64,000 bases of DNA from Streptomyces buecherae (lineage in GTDB: Bacteria; Actinomycetota; Actinomycetes; Streptomycetales; Streptomycetaceae), in assembly GCF_014295035.1 (NCBI RefSeq), contig NZ_CP060404.1:2134501-2198500 (forward strand), in the 5' to 3' direction. The notes beneath the pieces were generated by a model, which did not search any database, was not told where the DNA came from, and saw only the letters and a list, made by a program, of their open reading frames with translations. Shown piece by piece: positions 16,316-25,608 of the stretch. The translations under genes and the position numbers were made by a program. Position 1 is the stretch's first letter. Each line of letters begins with the position of its first letter.

Positions 16316-17724
16316 TCCTCGGCGCGGGACCGCTGACGCACGTCCGGCGGTCGCTGGTGGCGATCGCATCGGCAGGAGCCGGATTTCTGCTGCTGTGTTC
16401 CCTCGGGTACGCCCTGGGGCACCCCGACGACAGGTCTGACGCCCTTGCCCGACTGTTGTGGTGCGTGGCCCCGCTTGCCACGACCGTCCAACTGGCCAGC
16501 GCGGTAGGGCGCGTTGACACGATCCTCCACCCCGCCCCGGGCTTGGCTGGCGCTGGCTGCGGACCGTACAGGCACGCCCTCCTGACGGCAGCGTCCACGG
16601 CCCTGATCTGTTTCGCCGGTAGCGTGCTCGCGCTGGTCGCCTTCCTCTCCCTGCGTGGCAGCATCGTCGGCTCGCCCCTCGACGACCCCATCATCGACGC
16701 GTTCGCCGTGGGTCACCGGCTGCCCGTCGGCGCCGTGCTCACCCTCCTGTCGGTAGCGCCTCTCGCCGCCGCAGCGGCCAGCGCGTTCAGCCTGCGCACG
16801 CCTCGTCCGACGGACGCGCGCCGTGCGTGGACGCCCCGGAGCGCGCGGCCGGCGCTCGCCTCGCAGCCGGCCGCCGCTGCGCTCACCACGAACGGAACGT
16901 CACACACAACTCGCACCGCCACGTCGCCGTTCGCCTCGATGACCGCGCCTCTCGGCCAGTCCGACCGAGTCGTCCCCGCGCATCACGGAGCCGACACCGG
17001 CGCTCCGTCGACCGCTCCCCCGGCCTCCCCCGAACTGGTGCAGGCAACCAACCAGCGTGCCCCTCACGTAGTGCACACCGCGCCGCCCCCGAGTCCCACC
17101 GAGGCATCGGGACTGCCGTGGGGGATCGCACTGATCTCCGTGGGGCTGGCGCTTGAGGCTTACGTCAGCCGCGACGCGACCGACACGCGGGATCTGCTGC
17201 CCACGCCCGGTCATCTCAGCGGCGGCGCCATCGCGGTCCTCGCGACGTGGGCGCTGGCCACCGCGGGGCTCGTGCTGGTGGGCCCCGGGCTCATCCGTCT
17301 CTGCGGCAGGCTGCTCGCCCTGGGGCGGCCGGGCGCCATGCGACTGCTGGCCGGGCGCGGGTTGCAGGAGGAGTCGAACCGGCTCGGTCGTCCGTTGGGC
17401 GCGCTCTGCGCGGTCGCCAGCAGCACCTACGTCGCTGTACGCCTCTACGACGCGGTGCCCGATCTGACCCACGACCGCCCGTTCGGCCCGCTCACGGGGC
17501 TCGGCGCTGCCCTGGTGATGGGGTGCGCCACCGCGACGGCGCTGATGGCCGTACTGGAGAGCAAGAACGCACGCATCGCCTCCACCGACGCCCTGATCCG
17601 CATCGGCGCCTCCCGCTCCGTGCTGCGCAACGCTGCGACGCTTCGCGTCACAGCAGTCGTCACGGTCCTAGGCGCCCTCAGTTGGCTGGTTGCCGAGCTT
17701 GCGGCAATGCCGCTGGCCACGTGA
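16297..17724 (+). CDS. FtsX/MacB-like ABC transporter permease
   Basis: 475 residues, GTG start within the upstream ATPase gene. Hydrophobic segments occur at the N-terminus (LVAIASAGAGFLLLCSLGYAL), near residues 105-130, 150-165, 270-285 and 310-330, and at the C-terminus (GAALVMGCATATALMAVLE; VTAVVTVLGALSWLVAEL). The linker at about 170-265 is Ser/Thr/Pro/Ala-rich and hydrophilic. The C-terminal block SRSVLRNAATLR before the last helices resembles FtsX-like permeases. It pairs with the preceding ATPase. The cargo is not identifiable. Confidence 0.75.
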   Translation: MLSLRLVLGAGPLTHVRRSLVAIASAGAGFLLLCSLGYALGHPDDRSDALARLLWCVAPLATTVQLASAVGRVDTILHPAPGLAGAGCGPYRHALLTAASTALICFAGSVLALVAFLSLRGSIVGSPLDDPIIDAFAVGHRLPVGAVLTLLSVAPLAAAAASAFSLRTPRPTDARRAWTPRSARPALASQPAAAALTTNGTSHTTRTATSPFASMTAPLGQSDRVVPAHHGADTGAPSTAPPASPELVQATNQRAPHVVHTAPPPSPTEASGLPWGIALISVGLALEAYVSRDATDTRDLLPTPGHLSGGAIAVLATWALATAGLVLVGPGLIRLCGRLLALGRPGAMRLLAGRGLQEESNRLGRPLGALCAVASSTYVAVRLYDAVPDLTHDRPFGPLTGLGAALVMGCATATALMAVLESKNARIASTDALIRIGASRSVLRNAATLRVTAVVTVLGALSWLVAELAAMPLAT

Positions 17725-17810
17725 GACCCGACATCCCCACCACATCGAAGCGCACCACGCTCCGCGCCCCGACCGGCGCCCACACCCCGCCGCGACTCGC
17801 TGCGACTCCG

Positions 17811-17872
17811 CCCCGTGCCCCGTGCCCCGTGCCCCGTGCCCCGTGCCCCGTGCCCCCAGGCAGGATCGCCGC
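17811..17872 (+). repeat. Heptamer array E (GTGCCCC x6) with core
   Basis: CCCCGTG units at 17811-17856 lead straight into CCAGGCAGGATCGCCGCT, one base different from the cores of arrays A and C. It lies between the convergent ABC permease and thiQ genes. Confidence 0.92.
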
Positions 17873-18018
17873 TACCTCCCGGTGACTCAGCAAGCAGACC
17901 GCCGTATGTGTGCCACACAAACGCACCGCTCAACGCTCGGCCCTCCGTGCTCCCTGCACCACGCCAGGGAAGTGCCGTCCCCTCGATGGCGAAGGCCAGC
18001 CCGAAGTCGCCCCGTGCT

Positions 18019-19332
18019 CTACTCCGTACCGCCAAGGATCACCACGTCCTCGGCCAAGAACGCGACGCGCACCTGGTCCCCCTCTGCTGGCGCCTCCCGC
18101 AGCGAACACGCTGCCTCCAGCGTCGGGCCCCGCTCGGGTTGCAGGAGCAGGGAGACGCCCAGGCCGCCCCGGAACGTGCGCGCCCGCACCACGCAAGGGA
18201 GGCCGTCGTCCGCGCTGGTCAGCCGCACACCCGTGGGGCGAACCAGCAGTTGGCACGGGCCAGCCGAGGCGCCGACTGGTACGGGCACCTCACCCCAGGG
18301 CGTGACGGCAGCCGCATCCTGCACGGTGGCGTCAACGACGTTGTCGAAGCCGAGGAAGCGCGCCACGAACTCAGAAGCGGGACGCTGCCAAACCTCCAAC
18401 GGCGTGCCTACCTGAGCAATCCGCCCGTCCCGCATGACCACCACCCGGTCGGCGAGGGCGAACGCCTCGCCCTGGTCGTGGGTGACCGCCAGCACCGTCA
18501 TGCCCAGTTGGCGGAACATCTGCCGCAGCTCGACGACGAGCCGTTCGCGCAGGCTCCGGTCGAGTTGGCCCAGCGGCTCGTCCAGCATCAGCAGCTTCGG
18601 GCGGGGGGCGAGCGCACGTGCCAGCGCCACGCGCTGCTGTTCGCCCCCGGACAGTGCGGCGATCGCCCGTCGCTGAGCGCCCGGGAGGCCCACCAGGTCG
18701 AGAAGTTCGGCCACGGTGCGGTCAGCCTCTCCGCGCCCGGCCCTCCTCATCCGCAGGCCGAAGGCCACGTTGCCCGCCACGTCGCGTTGAGGGAACAACT
18801 GGTGGTCCTGGAACATGAGGCCGACGCCCCTACGGTGCGCAGGCACCCCGGCCTGGTCTCGGCCTGCCAGCCAGACCTGCCCGGCATCCGCAGCCTGGAG
18901 GCCGGCTACCACCCGCAACAGGGTGGATTTGCCGCTACCACTGGGCCCCAGCACGCAGACGGTCTGCCGCTCGGTGACGTCGAGGCTCACCGCGTCCAGC
19001 GCGACGCGATCGCGGAAGCGCACCGTGACGCCATCCAACCGCAGCAAGCTCTCACCAGGCTCGCCCTGTTCCCCCCGCACACCCTGGGCACCGCGCGCAC
19101 CCTCGTCGACGCCCCGTGCTCCGTGCCCCGTGCCCCGCGCCCCGTCGCCTGACGCCCCGGCGCCCTGTGCTCCGTCGCTCCGCGCCCTGTCCCCGCGCCA
19201 CCGCCCCGTGCGGGACGGTCGCTCCACCGCGCCGGACCGCTCCGTGCCGCCAGGCGCAGCATCGCCCGGTGCCGGCCTGTCGGGCTGTCCTCCCGCGCGG
19301 TTCTCGGCCTGCCTCTTGCTCGACAACGTCAT
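18019..19332 (-). CDS. thiQ: Thiamine-type ABC transporter ATP-binding protein
   Basis: 437 residues. The ATPase core has Walker A GPSGSGKST, the Q-loop MFQDHQLF, signature LSGGEQQRVALARAL, Walker B LLMLDEP and H-loop AVTHDQGEA, followed by a TOBE-like C-terminal domain. It energises ThiB/ThiP import of thiamine or its phosphates. The first ~92 residues are not part of the family. They contain the repeat-derived peptide GARGTGHGARG and, at DNA level, a degenerate copy of the intergenic module. A shorter protein may start nearer GESLLRLDG. The ATG abuts the thiP stop. Confidence 0.85.
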   Translation of the reverse strand: MTLSSKRQAENRAGGQPDRPAPGDAAPGGTERSGAVERPSRTGRWRGDRARSDGAQGAGASGDGARGTGHGARGVDEGARGAQGVRGEQGEPGESLLRLDGVTVRFRDRVALDAVSLDVTERQTVCVLGPSGSGKSTLLRVVAGLQAADAGQVWLAGRDQAGVPAHRRGVGLMFQDHQLFPQRDVAGNVAFGLRMRRAGRGEADRTVAELLDLVGLPGAQRRAIAALSGGEQQRVALARALAPRPKLLMLDEPLGQLDRSLRERLVVELRQMFRQLGMTVLAVTHDQGEAFALADRVVVMRDGRIAQVGTPLEVWQRPASEFVARFLGFDNVVDATVQDAAAVTPWGEVPVPVGASAGPCQLLVRPTGVRLTSADDGLPCVVRARTFRGGLGVSLLLQPERGPTLEAACSLREAPAEGDQVRVAFLAEDVVILGGTE

Positions 19333-21198
19333 CTAGAACTCTCCCGAACGGTTGGTACGGAGCCGCTCAAGGGCCAACAGCGCAGCCGCGCAGACCACCA
19401 TCAAGATGGTGCTCAAGGCCATGGCTTGCCCGTAGTTAAGCTCTCCTGCACGACCCAGGAAACGGGCGACGGCCACCGGCAGGGTGGGGTTGTCGGGTCG
19501 GGCGATGAAGACGGTCGCCCCGAACTCGCCAAGCGACACGGCGAACGCGAAACCCGCTGCGATCAACAGGGCCCGCCGGACCAGGGGGAGGTCGACCTCC
19601 CGCCACGCACGGAGCGGTGACGCCCCCAGTACGGCCGCTGCCTCGCGCAGCCGGTCATCCACCGCACGGAGCACCGGCAGCATCGTCCGGACGACGAACG
19701 GCACCCCGACCAGGGCCTGCGCCAGGGGCACCAGGAACCACGAGGCCCGCAAGTCCAGCGGCGGCTCATCCAAGGTGATCAGGAACCCGAACCCCACCGT
19801 GACGGCCGAGGTGCCGAGAGGCAACATCAGCAGCGCGTCGAAGCCCCGTACCAGCCGCCCCGTACGCGTGGGCCCCTCACCACGCGGCCCCCTTACGGTC
19901 AGCGCGGCGGCTGCCAGCCCGCCGACGACGAGAGCGATGACGGTCGCGACCGCCGCGTACTGGAGCGAGTTCCACAAGGCGTCCAACGGGGCCACGATAA
20001 AAGTCCCGCCGCTCTCCTCCGCCGAGGCCAGTACCTCGTAGAAGGCGAACCCGTAACCCTCGGGGCCGGAGAATGACCGCTCCACCAGCACCGCCAGCGG
20101 CAATACGATCAGCAGCGCGATCACAGTGAGCACACCAGCCAGGAGTGCCCACTGTCCGGCTCCTCGCGGTCGGTGGGCCGTGTGCGAGGCGTCCACCAGC
20201 CGCAGCGCGCTCTCCCGTCGCCGCACCGTCCACGCGTGTACGACCAGCAGCGAGGCGACCGCGGCGAACTGGGTGAGCGTGAGCACGGCGGCGGTCGGCA
20301 GGTCCAGAAGCTGTGCCGTTTGTCGATAGATCTCCACTTCCAACGTTGCGTAGCGCGGCCCACCGAGGATCTGGACAGCGCCGAAGGACGTGAAGGTGAA
20401 GAGGAAGACCATGAGCGCCGCACCGGCCACGGCGGGACCGAGAGCGGGCAGCGTCACCCGGCGCCAGGCGGCGAACCGACCGGCTCCCAGAACTCGTGCC
20501 GCCTCCTCCTGCCGCGGGTCGAGCTGCGCCCACAACCCGCCGACGGTGCGGAGCACCACGGCGTAGTTGAAGAAGACATGGGCGAGCAGGATGGCCCAGA
20601 CCGTGGTGTCCAGCCGAACGCCCCACAGTTCGTCGAGGAGGCCGCCTCGTCCCAGCAGCGCGAGGAAGGCCGATCCCGCGACCACGGTGGGCAGCACGAA
20701 GGGCACCGTCACGACGGCCCGCAGCACCTGCTTGCCCGGGAAGTCGAGGCGCGCGAACACGTAGGCGCCGGGCAACGCGAGGGCCAGGGTCAGCCCGGTT
20801 GAGGCGGCTGCCTGCCACACGGTGAACCACAGCACGTTCAGCACGTCGGGGTCGCCGAGCACCTCACCGATGCGAGCGAGCTGCCAGCCACCGTCGGCGT
20901 GGAGCCCACGGGCGGTGATCGCGGCGACGGGGTAGCCGAAGAACAGCGCGAAGAACCCGAGCGGCACGGCCATCAGGCCCAGGCGTAGTCCCGCGACACG
21001 CCAGCCCCTCGGCGCCCGCCGGCCGCGCTCCGTGCCCCGTGCCCCGTCTCCGCCCGCCCCGCGCCGTACGGGGCGCTGCGCACTCTGGACCACCGGGACG
21101 CTGACCCCGTGCCCCGTGCTCCGTGCCTGCGCCCCGTCGTGCCCGGTACTCGGCGATTTCGCCCCGTGCGCCGCGTCGGGGCGCGAATGGTCGCTCAC
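19333..21198 (-). CDS. thiP: Thiamine-type ABC transporter permease (fused double permease)
   Basis: 621 residues, with two homologous inner-membrane permease halves as in ThiP/FbpB proteins. Each half carries an EAA-type loop: EEAARVLGAGRFAAWRRVTLP and REAAAVLGASPLRAWREVDLP. About twelve membrane helices are visible. GTG 21198 was chosen because it overlaps the thiB stop in a GTGA junction. Residues ~1-65 before the first helix are hydrophilic and include the heptamer-type peptide GARGTERGRR. Downstream thiQ begins immediately after the stop. Confidence 0.88.
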   Translation of the reverse strand: MSDHSRPDAAHGAKSPSTGHDGAQARSTGHGVSVPVVQSAQRPVRRGAGGDGARGTERGRRAPRGWRVAGLRLGLMAVPLGFFALFFGYPVAAITARGLHADGGWQLARIGEVLGDPDVLNVLWFTVWQAAASTGLTLALALPGAYVFARLDFPGKQVLRAVVTVPFVLPTVVAGSAFLALLGRGGLLDELWGVRLDTTVWAILLAHVFFNYAVVLRTVGGLWAQLDPRQEEAARVLGAGRFAAWRRVTLPALGPAVAGAALMVFLFTFTSFGAVQILGGPRYATLEVEIYRQTAQLLDLPTAAVLTLTQFAAVASLLVVHAWTVRRRESALRLVDASHTAHRPRGAGQWALLAGVLTVIALLIVLPLAVLVERSFSGPEGYGFAFYEVLASAEESGGTFIVAPLDALWNSLQYAAVATVIALVVGGLAAAALTVRGPRGEGPTRTGRLVRGFDALLMLPLGTSAVTVGFGFLITLDEPPLDLRASWFLVPLAQALVGVPFVVRTMLPVLRAVDDRLREAAAVLGASPLRAWREVDLPLVRRALLIAAGFAFAVSLGEFGATVFIARPDNPTLPVAVARFLGRAGELNYGQAMALSTILMVVCAAALLALERLRTNRSGEF

Positions 21199-22271
21199 TT
21201 CACGACGAGCGAAGTCCACGACTTGATCCACTGCTCGCGGTTCTCGGTGATCTTCTCCGGTGCGACGGTGGCCGGCTTGGTGATTCGCTCGCCGTACTTG
21301 GTGAAGATCTCCGGCAGCTTCGCGTCCCGCCGCACCGGGTTGACGTACATCTTGACCGGTACGTCCTCCTGGAAGGTCTTGCTCAACATGAAGTCCAGCA
21401 GGGCCTTGCCGCCCTTGCTGTTCTTCGCGCCGTCGAGCAAACCGGCGAACTCGATCTGCCGGAAGCAGGTGCCGGTGGCCACACCCGTCGGGCCCTCCTT
21501 GGGCTGCGGCTTGACGCCGACCACCTCGGCGGGCGGGCTGGAGGCGTACGAGACGACGAGGGGTTTGTCCCCCTTGCCCGAACCGCCGCCGGAGCCCGAG
21601 AACCGGTCGTTGTACGCCTGCTCCCAGCCGTCCACGACCTCGACCCCGTTGTCCTTCAGCTTCTTCCAGTAGTCCTGCCAGCCGTCGTCCCCGTACACGC
21701 CGACCGTTCCGAGCAGGAAGCCCAACCCGGGCGACGAGGTGGCAGCGTTCTCGGTGACCAGGAGGTTCTTGTACTGCGGCTTGACCAGGTCGTCGAAGGT
21801 CTGCGGCGGCGCGAGCTTCTTGTCCGCGAAGTACTTCCGGTCGTAGTTGACGCAGATATCGCCGGTGTCCACCGGGGTGACGCGGTGCTTCGCGGCATCC
21901 AGTTGCAGCTCCGCCGGCACCTGGCCCAGGTCCTTGGCGCGGTACGGGGCGAAGACGCCCTCGTCGAGCGCGCGGGAGAGCAGTGTGTTGTCGATACCGA
22001 AGAAGACGTCGCCCTGCGGGTTCCCCTTCGACAGGATGGCCTGGTTCACCGCCGCTCCGGCGTCCGCACCGCGCGCGACCTTGACCTTGTAGCCGGTCTG
22101 CTTGGTGAACTCGTCAAGCACCGACTTCGAGACCACGAAGGAGTCGTGCGAGACGACGGTGACCGTCTTGGAGTCCGCTCCGTTGTCGGACTCGCCGCAC
22201 GCCGCGAGTGTCGTGGCACCCAGTGTGCCGAGCAGGGCCGTGCCCACGGCACGGCGAAGGTAGCTGTTCAT
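21195..22271 (-). CDS. thiB: Thiamine-type ABC transporter substrate-binding lipoprotein
   Basis: 358 residues with a lipoprotein signal peptide: basic start, hydrophobic stretch and lipobox TLAAC, with Cys25 the likely lipidated residue. The mature part is a periplasmic-binding type II fold typical of ThiB (VSHDSFVVSKSVLDEF, GDVFFGIDNTLLSRAL, VPVDTGDICVNYDRKYFADKKL-like block, SYASSPPAE). It captures thiamine or phosphates for ThiP/ThiQ. A TPP riboswitch directly precedes the gene, which confirms the substrate class. First gene of thiB-thiP-thiQ. Confidence 0.92.
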   Translation of the reverse strand: MNSYLRRAVGTALLGTLGATTLAACGESDNGADSKTVTVVSHDSFVVSKSVLDEFTKQTGYKVKVARGADAGAAVNQAILSKGNPQGDVFFGIDNTLLSRALDEGVFAPYRAKDLGQVPAELQLDAAKHRVTPVDTGDICVNYDRKYFADKKLAPPQTFDDLVKPQYKNLLVTENAATSSPGLGFLLGTVGVYGDDGWQDYWKKLKDNGVEVVDGWEQAYNDRFSGSGGGSGKGDKPLVVSYASSPPAEVVGVKPQPKEGPTGVATGTCFRQIEFAGLLDGAKNSKGGKALLDFMLSKTFQEDVPVKMYVNPVRRDAKLPEIFTKYGERITKPATVAPEKITENREQWIKSWTSLVVK

Positions 22272-22283
22272 CAGTGCGTCTGA

Positions 22284-22371
22284 CTCCCTACGCCGGTATG
22301 ACCCGGATCAGGTTCGAGGGTCTGCGGCCCTTGCGATGCCGCACTCTCAGCGCGTAGCGCTCCCCTGTCGG
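22284..22371 (-). promoter_or_regulatory. TPP riboswitch (THI element)
   Basis: On the minus strand the conserved THI-box features appear in order: GGGGAGC, then GCTGAGAGTGCGG, CGCAGACCCTCGAACCTGAT, and CCGGGTCATACCGGCGTAGGGA. The aptamer's 3' strand ends about 12 bases before the thiB ATG, leaving little room for a terminator. Translational control by hiding the start region is therefore likely. Confidence 0.95.
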
Positions 22372-22658
22372 AAATGTGCGTTTGTTCGACTCAACGGTAT
22401 CGCGGCACAGTATCAGCGCCTCGCCCGCCCAAGATCGCGCCGGCCCGCGCCACGCGCACCGTCCCACCTCACGGGCCACGGCCACGGGGCGGAAACGTCG
22501 GCCCGACGGCCCAGCGGGGCACGGGGCACGGGGCACGGGGCACGGGGCACGGGGCACGGGCCACGGGGCACGGGGCACGGGGCACGCCGAGCATGACGCA
22601 CTGCGGAACACTGGCGCGTACGGAAGCGAGGCCGACGCGACGCGCTTCCCGCGCCCCG
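22372..22658. other. Intergenic region upstream of thiB, with array F
   Basis: No gene seen between the riboswitch and the rlmN stop. The thiB promoter should lie near 22375-22420, the least GC-rich part. The rest is array F and flanks. Confidence 0.45.
22516..22585 (-). repeat. Heptamer array F (GTGCCCC type on minus strand, x10)
   Basis: Ten units of GGGGCAC on the plus strand, one with a single substitution (GGGCCAC). It lies between rlmN and the thiB leader, with G4 tracts at 7-base spacing on the plus strand. Confidence 0.93.
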
Positions 22659-23765
22659 TTAGCGCTCGGAGGCCGCCAACTGCCCGCACGCACCGTCGAT
22701 CTCTTGGCCCCGAGTATCCCGAACGGTCACAGGCACACCATGCGCCTCAAGCCCCGCGACGAACGCGCGCTCGTCCTCGGGGCGCGACGCGGTCCACTTC
22801 GATCCGGGCGTGGGGTTGAGCGGAATGAGGTTGACGTGCACCCGCCGTCCGCGCAGCAGCTTGCCCAGCAGATCGGCCCGCCAGGCCTGGTCGTTGATGT
22901 CCTTGATGAGGGCGTACTCGATGGACACCCGGCGACCGGACTTCTCCGCGTACTCCCACGCGGCGTCCAGAACCTCGCGGACCTTCCAGCGGGTGTTCAC
23001 CGGCACCAGGGTGTCGCGCAGCTCGTCGTCCGGCGCGTGCAGCGACACGGCCAGGCGGCACTTCAAGCCCTCGTCGGCGAACCGCAGCATCGCTGGCACC
23101 AGGCCCACCGTGGAGACGGTGATGCCGCGCTGGGAGATGCCCAGCCCGTCCGGCTCCGGGTCGGTCAGCCGTCGGATGGCGCCGACGACCCGCTTGTAGT
23201 TGGCGAGCGGCTCGCCCATGCCCATGAAAACGATGTTCGACAACCGCGCGGGACCGCCTGGCACCTCGCCGTCACGCAGAGCACGCATACCGTCGACGAT
23301 CTGGTGCACGATCTCCGCGGTGGAAAGGTTGCGGTCCAACCCCGCCTGGCCCGTGGCGCAGAAGGGGCAGTTCATGCCGCAGCCGGCCTGCGACGAGATG
23401 CACATCGTGACCCGGTCCGGGTAGCGCATCAGCACCGACTCGACCAGGGTCCCGTCGTGTAGGCGCCACAGCGTCTTGCGGGTGGTGTCGCCGTCACAAC
23501 TGATGTGCCTGACGACGTTCATCAGGTCAGGCAGTAGTTCCGCGGCCAGCTTCTCGCGTGCGGTCGCGGGAATGTCGGTCCAGTCCGCCGGGTCGTGCGT
23601 GTACCGAGCGAAGTAGTGCCGGGAGATCTGTCCAGCACGGAAGGGCTTCTCACCGATCGCGGCCACGGCCTCACGGCGCTCGGCGGGGGTGAGGTCGGCA
23701 AGGTGCCGCGGCGGCTTCTTGGCTCCGCGCGGCGCGACGAAAGTGAGTTCTCCGGGTGCAGGCAT
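22659..23765 (-). CDS. rlmN: 23S rRNA/tRNA adenine C2-methyltransferase
   Basis: A radical-SAM methylase of 368 residues. The CxxxCxxC cluster is C129, C133 and C136 in [13 protein letters not shown]. The second methyl-relay cysteine is in the C-terminal [17 protein letters not shown] and [17 protein letters not shown] are family blocks. It methylates A2503 of 23S rRNA and A37 of some tRNAs. It lacks features that would make it a Cfr-type resistance enzyme. Start ATG 23765, family-typical length. It stands alone between repeat-containing gaps. Confidence 0.95.
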   Translation of the reverse strand: MPAPGELTFVAPRGAKKPPRHLADLTPAERREAVAAIGEKPFRAGQISRHYFARYTHDPADWTDIPATAREKLAAELLPDLMNVVRHISCDGDTTRKTLWRLHDGTLVESVLMRYPDRVTMCISSQAGCGMNCPFCATGQAGLDRNLSTAEIVHQIVDGMRALRDGEVPGGPARLSNIVFMGMGEPLANYKRVVGAIRRLTDPEPDGLGISQRGITVSTVGLVPAMLRFADEGLKCRLAVSLHAPDDELRDTLVPVNTRWKVREVLDAAWEYAEKSGRRVSIEYALIKDINDQAWRADLLGKLLRGRRVHVNLIPLNPTPGSKWTASRPEDERAFVAGLEAHGVPVTVRDTRGQEIDGACGQLAASER

Positions 23766-24444
23766 GGTTCATCTAGTGTCGCAGACATACGGGCAGGACC
23801 TCACCGCCCGCGCACGGCACCCTCAGGGTCAGCGAAACCGCAGCTCAAGGCGGCTTTCACGACATCCAGCACTGCAGCCATCGACGTCTGGCGGCGCTCC
23901 GCTCGCCGCCCCGTCAGCTCATCCTCGACAGACCACTGCGCAAGCGACGACGCTCCGCCGGCCACCGCGCCCACATGACAGAGACGCATTGATGATCCGG
24001 CCGGCCGCACGCTCCGTCCCCCGCGTCGGTCCGCCGACTCCGTCCGTACCTTTCGGCCGCACCAGGCGACCACCTCGCGCCAGGTGACGCGCTCCGCGCA
24101 CCGTGCCCCGTGCTCCGTCCACCGCTCGAACCACGCCGCCGCCCCAGCGCCCCGCCGATGCGTCGCTCCATGCCCCGTGCCCCGGCTCCGCGCCAGCCGC
24201 ACGCACCTTCCCCCACTAGGCAGCCCCACGCACACCCCAACGCTCCGCCACACCACACCACACCCGCGCACCACGCACCACGCACGCAGCCCCCTCCCCC
24301 GCTCCAGCAAAGAAACCGCGGCCCCGCGCTCCGTACCCCGCCCCCGAGAAACCGCCGGGCCCCGCCTGCGCGCCCCTCACACACCACGAGCCGCCGCGCC
24401 CACGGTGCTCGTGGGCGGGCGGCTCGTGGTCGGCCGTGGGCTTC
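23766..24444. other. 679-bp gap between rlmN and cdsA
   Basis: No gene supported. From about 24180 to 24330 the plus strand is almost pure C/A with few G. Scattered single heptamers (GTGCCCC, GTGCTCC) occur at 24098-24118 and 24172-24186. The cdsA terminator hairpin lies at its right end. Confidence 0.45.
24383..24430 (-). terminator. Terminator of the pyrH-frr-cdsA transcript
   Basis: ACCACGAGCCGCC plus CGCCCAC pair with GTGGGCG plus GGCGGCTCGTGGT: a 20-bp stem with one bulged base and a 7-base loop. It ends 15 bp beyond the cdsA stop. Confidence 0.8.
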
Positions 24445-25608
24445 TCAGCCCGCGCCGACGAACATCACCAGCAGCAGCCAGGCCACGGGCGCCGTCGGAA
24501 GCAGCGAGTCGAGACGGTCCATGATTCCGCCGTGTCCCGGCAGCAGCGTTCCCATGTCCTTGATCCCGAGGTCCCGCTTGATCATGGACTCACCCAGGTC
24601 ACCCAGGGTGGCGCTGACGGCAACGGCGAGGCCGAGGATGAGCCCCTGCCACCAGGCACCGTCCTCGATCAGGAAGTGCATGCACAGCGCGCCTGCCACC
24701 ATGGCGAAGGCCACGGCGCCCAGCAGGCCCTCGCGCGTCTTGCCGGGGCTGATGCGCGGGGCGAGCTTGTGCCTGCCGAACTTCCACCCCACAGCGTACG
24801 CCCCGGTGTCGCTGACCACGGTCAGGATCAGGAACGTGAGAACCCGCTGCGGCCCGTCGTCATCCGCGGCGAGCATGAGGGCGACGAACGTCGCGAGGAA
24901 CGGCACGTAGAACGCCGCGAAGACGCCCGCCGTGACGTCCCGGAGGTAGTTGTCCGGCGGCTCCGTCATCCGCCACAGGAGCACCGCGAGCGCCGTGAGC
25001 GCCATGGCGATCCAGGCGCCCTGTGCGCCACGCAGGTACCCGGACACGACCATGGCCGCGCCGCCCACCGCCAGCGGTACGAGCGGTGCGCGGATCTCCT
25101 TGCGCTCGGCGAGCCGCGAGGTCAGCTCCCACAGGCCGACGACGACGGCGACCGTTATGACGCCGACGAAGAGGACCTTCTGCACGAAGAGCGAGACGAC
25201 GATGATGGCGCCCAGCCCGAGGCCGACCCCTATCGCGGCGCGCAGGTCACGCCCTGCCCGCTTCTTCTGCGGCGCGGATGGCACGGCCGGGTGCTCCCTG
25301 GGCGTCGTGCCCGCGTCGCCCCGTGCGGGCTCGTGAGCGGGCTCCGAGCCGGGCTGGGGCGACGGGGCTGGCGGTTCCTGCTCGTCGCGGAACAGGGGGC
25401 CACTCAACCGAGCGGCCCCCTGGTCGTCCTGGTCTCCGCCTCTGTCGGGCACGATGGGCATGGGCCGAGTCTGCGCCGCATGCTCCGCCGCGCGCAGGGG
25501 ACCCGCCGATGTCGAAGGCATTGCCCCACGAAGCGAGGGAGCCGATCCCTGGTCGGTCGAGCCCCGGTAGCCGGTACGGGGCGGAGCCCCCCAGGATGAG
25601 TCGTTCAT
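24445..25608 (-). CDS. cdsA: Phosphatidate cytidylyltransferase
   Basis: CDP-diacylglycerol synthase of 387 residues, making CDP-DAG from phosphatidate and CTP in the membrane. About eight helices are visible. The CTP-transferase signature region is near the C-terminus: VSATLGDLGESMIKRDLGIKDMGTLLPGHGGIMDRLDSLL, with the invariant Asp residues. An N-terminal ~115-residue hydrophilic Pro-rich tail is typical of actinobacterial CdsA. ATG 25608 overlaps the frr stop in a TGATG junction, giving translational coupling. Confidence 0.94.
   Translation of the reverse strand: MNDSSWGAPPRTGYRGSTDQGSAPSLRGAMPSTSAGPLRAAEHAAQTRPMPIVPDRGGDQDDQGAARLSGPLFRDEQEPPAPSPQPGSEPAHEPARGDAGTTPREHPAVPSAPQKKRAGRDLRAAIGVGLGLGAIIVVSLFVQKVLFVGVITVAVVVGLWELTSRLAERKEIRAPLVPLAVGGAAMVVSGYLRGAQGAWIAMALTALAVLLWRMTEPPDNYLRDVTAGVFAAFYVPFLATFVALMLAADDDGPQRVLTFLILTVVSDTGAYAVGWKFGRHKLAPRISPGKTREGLLGAVAFAMVAGALCMHFLIEDGAWWQGLILGLAVAVSATLGDLGESMIKRDLGIKDMGTLLPGHGGIMDRLDSLLPTAPVAWLLLVMFVGAG

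Noticed and set aside
22659..23765. Cfr-type antibiotic-resistance methylase instead of RlmN
   Set aside because: Sequence and motif context (GACGQLAA, chromosomal core position) fit housekeeping RlmN.
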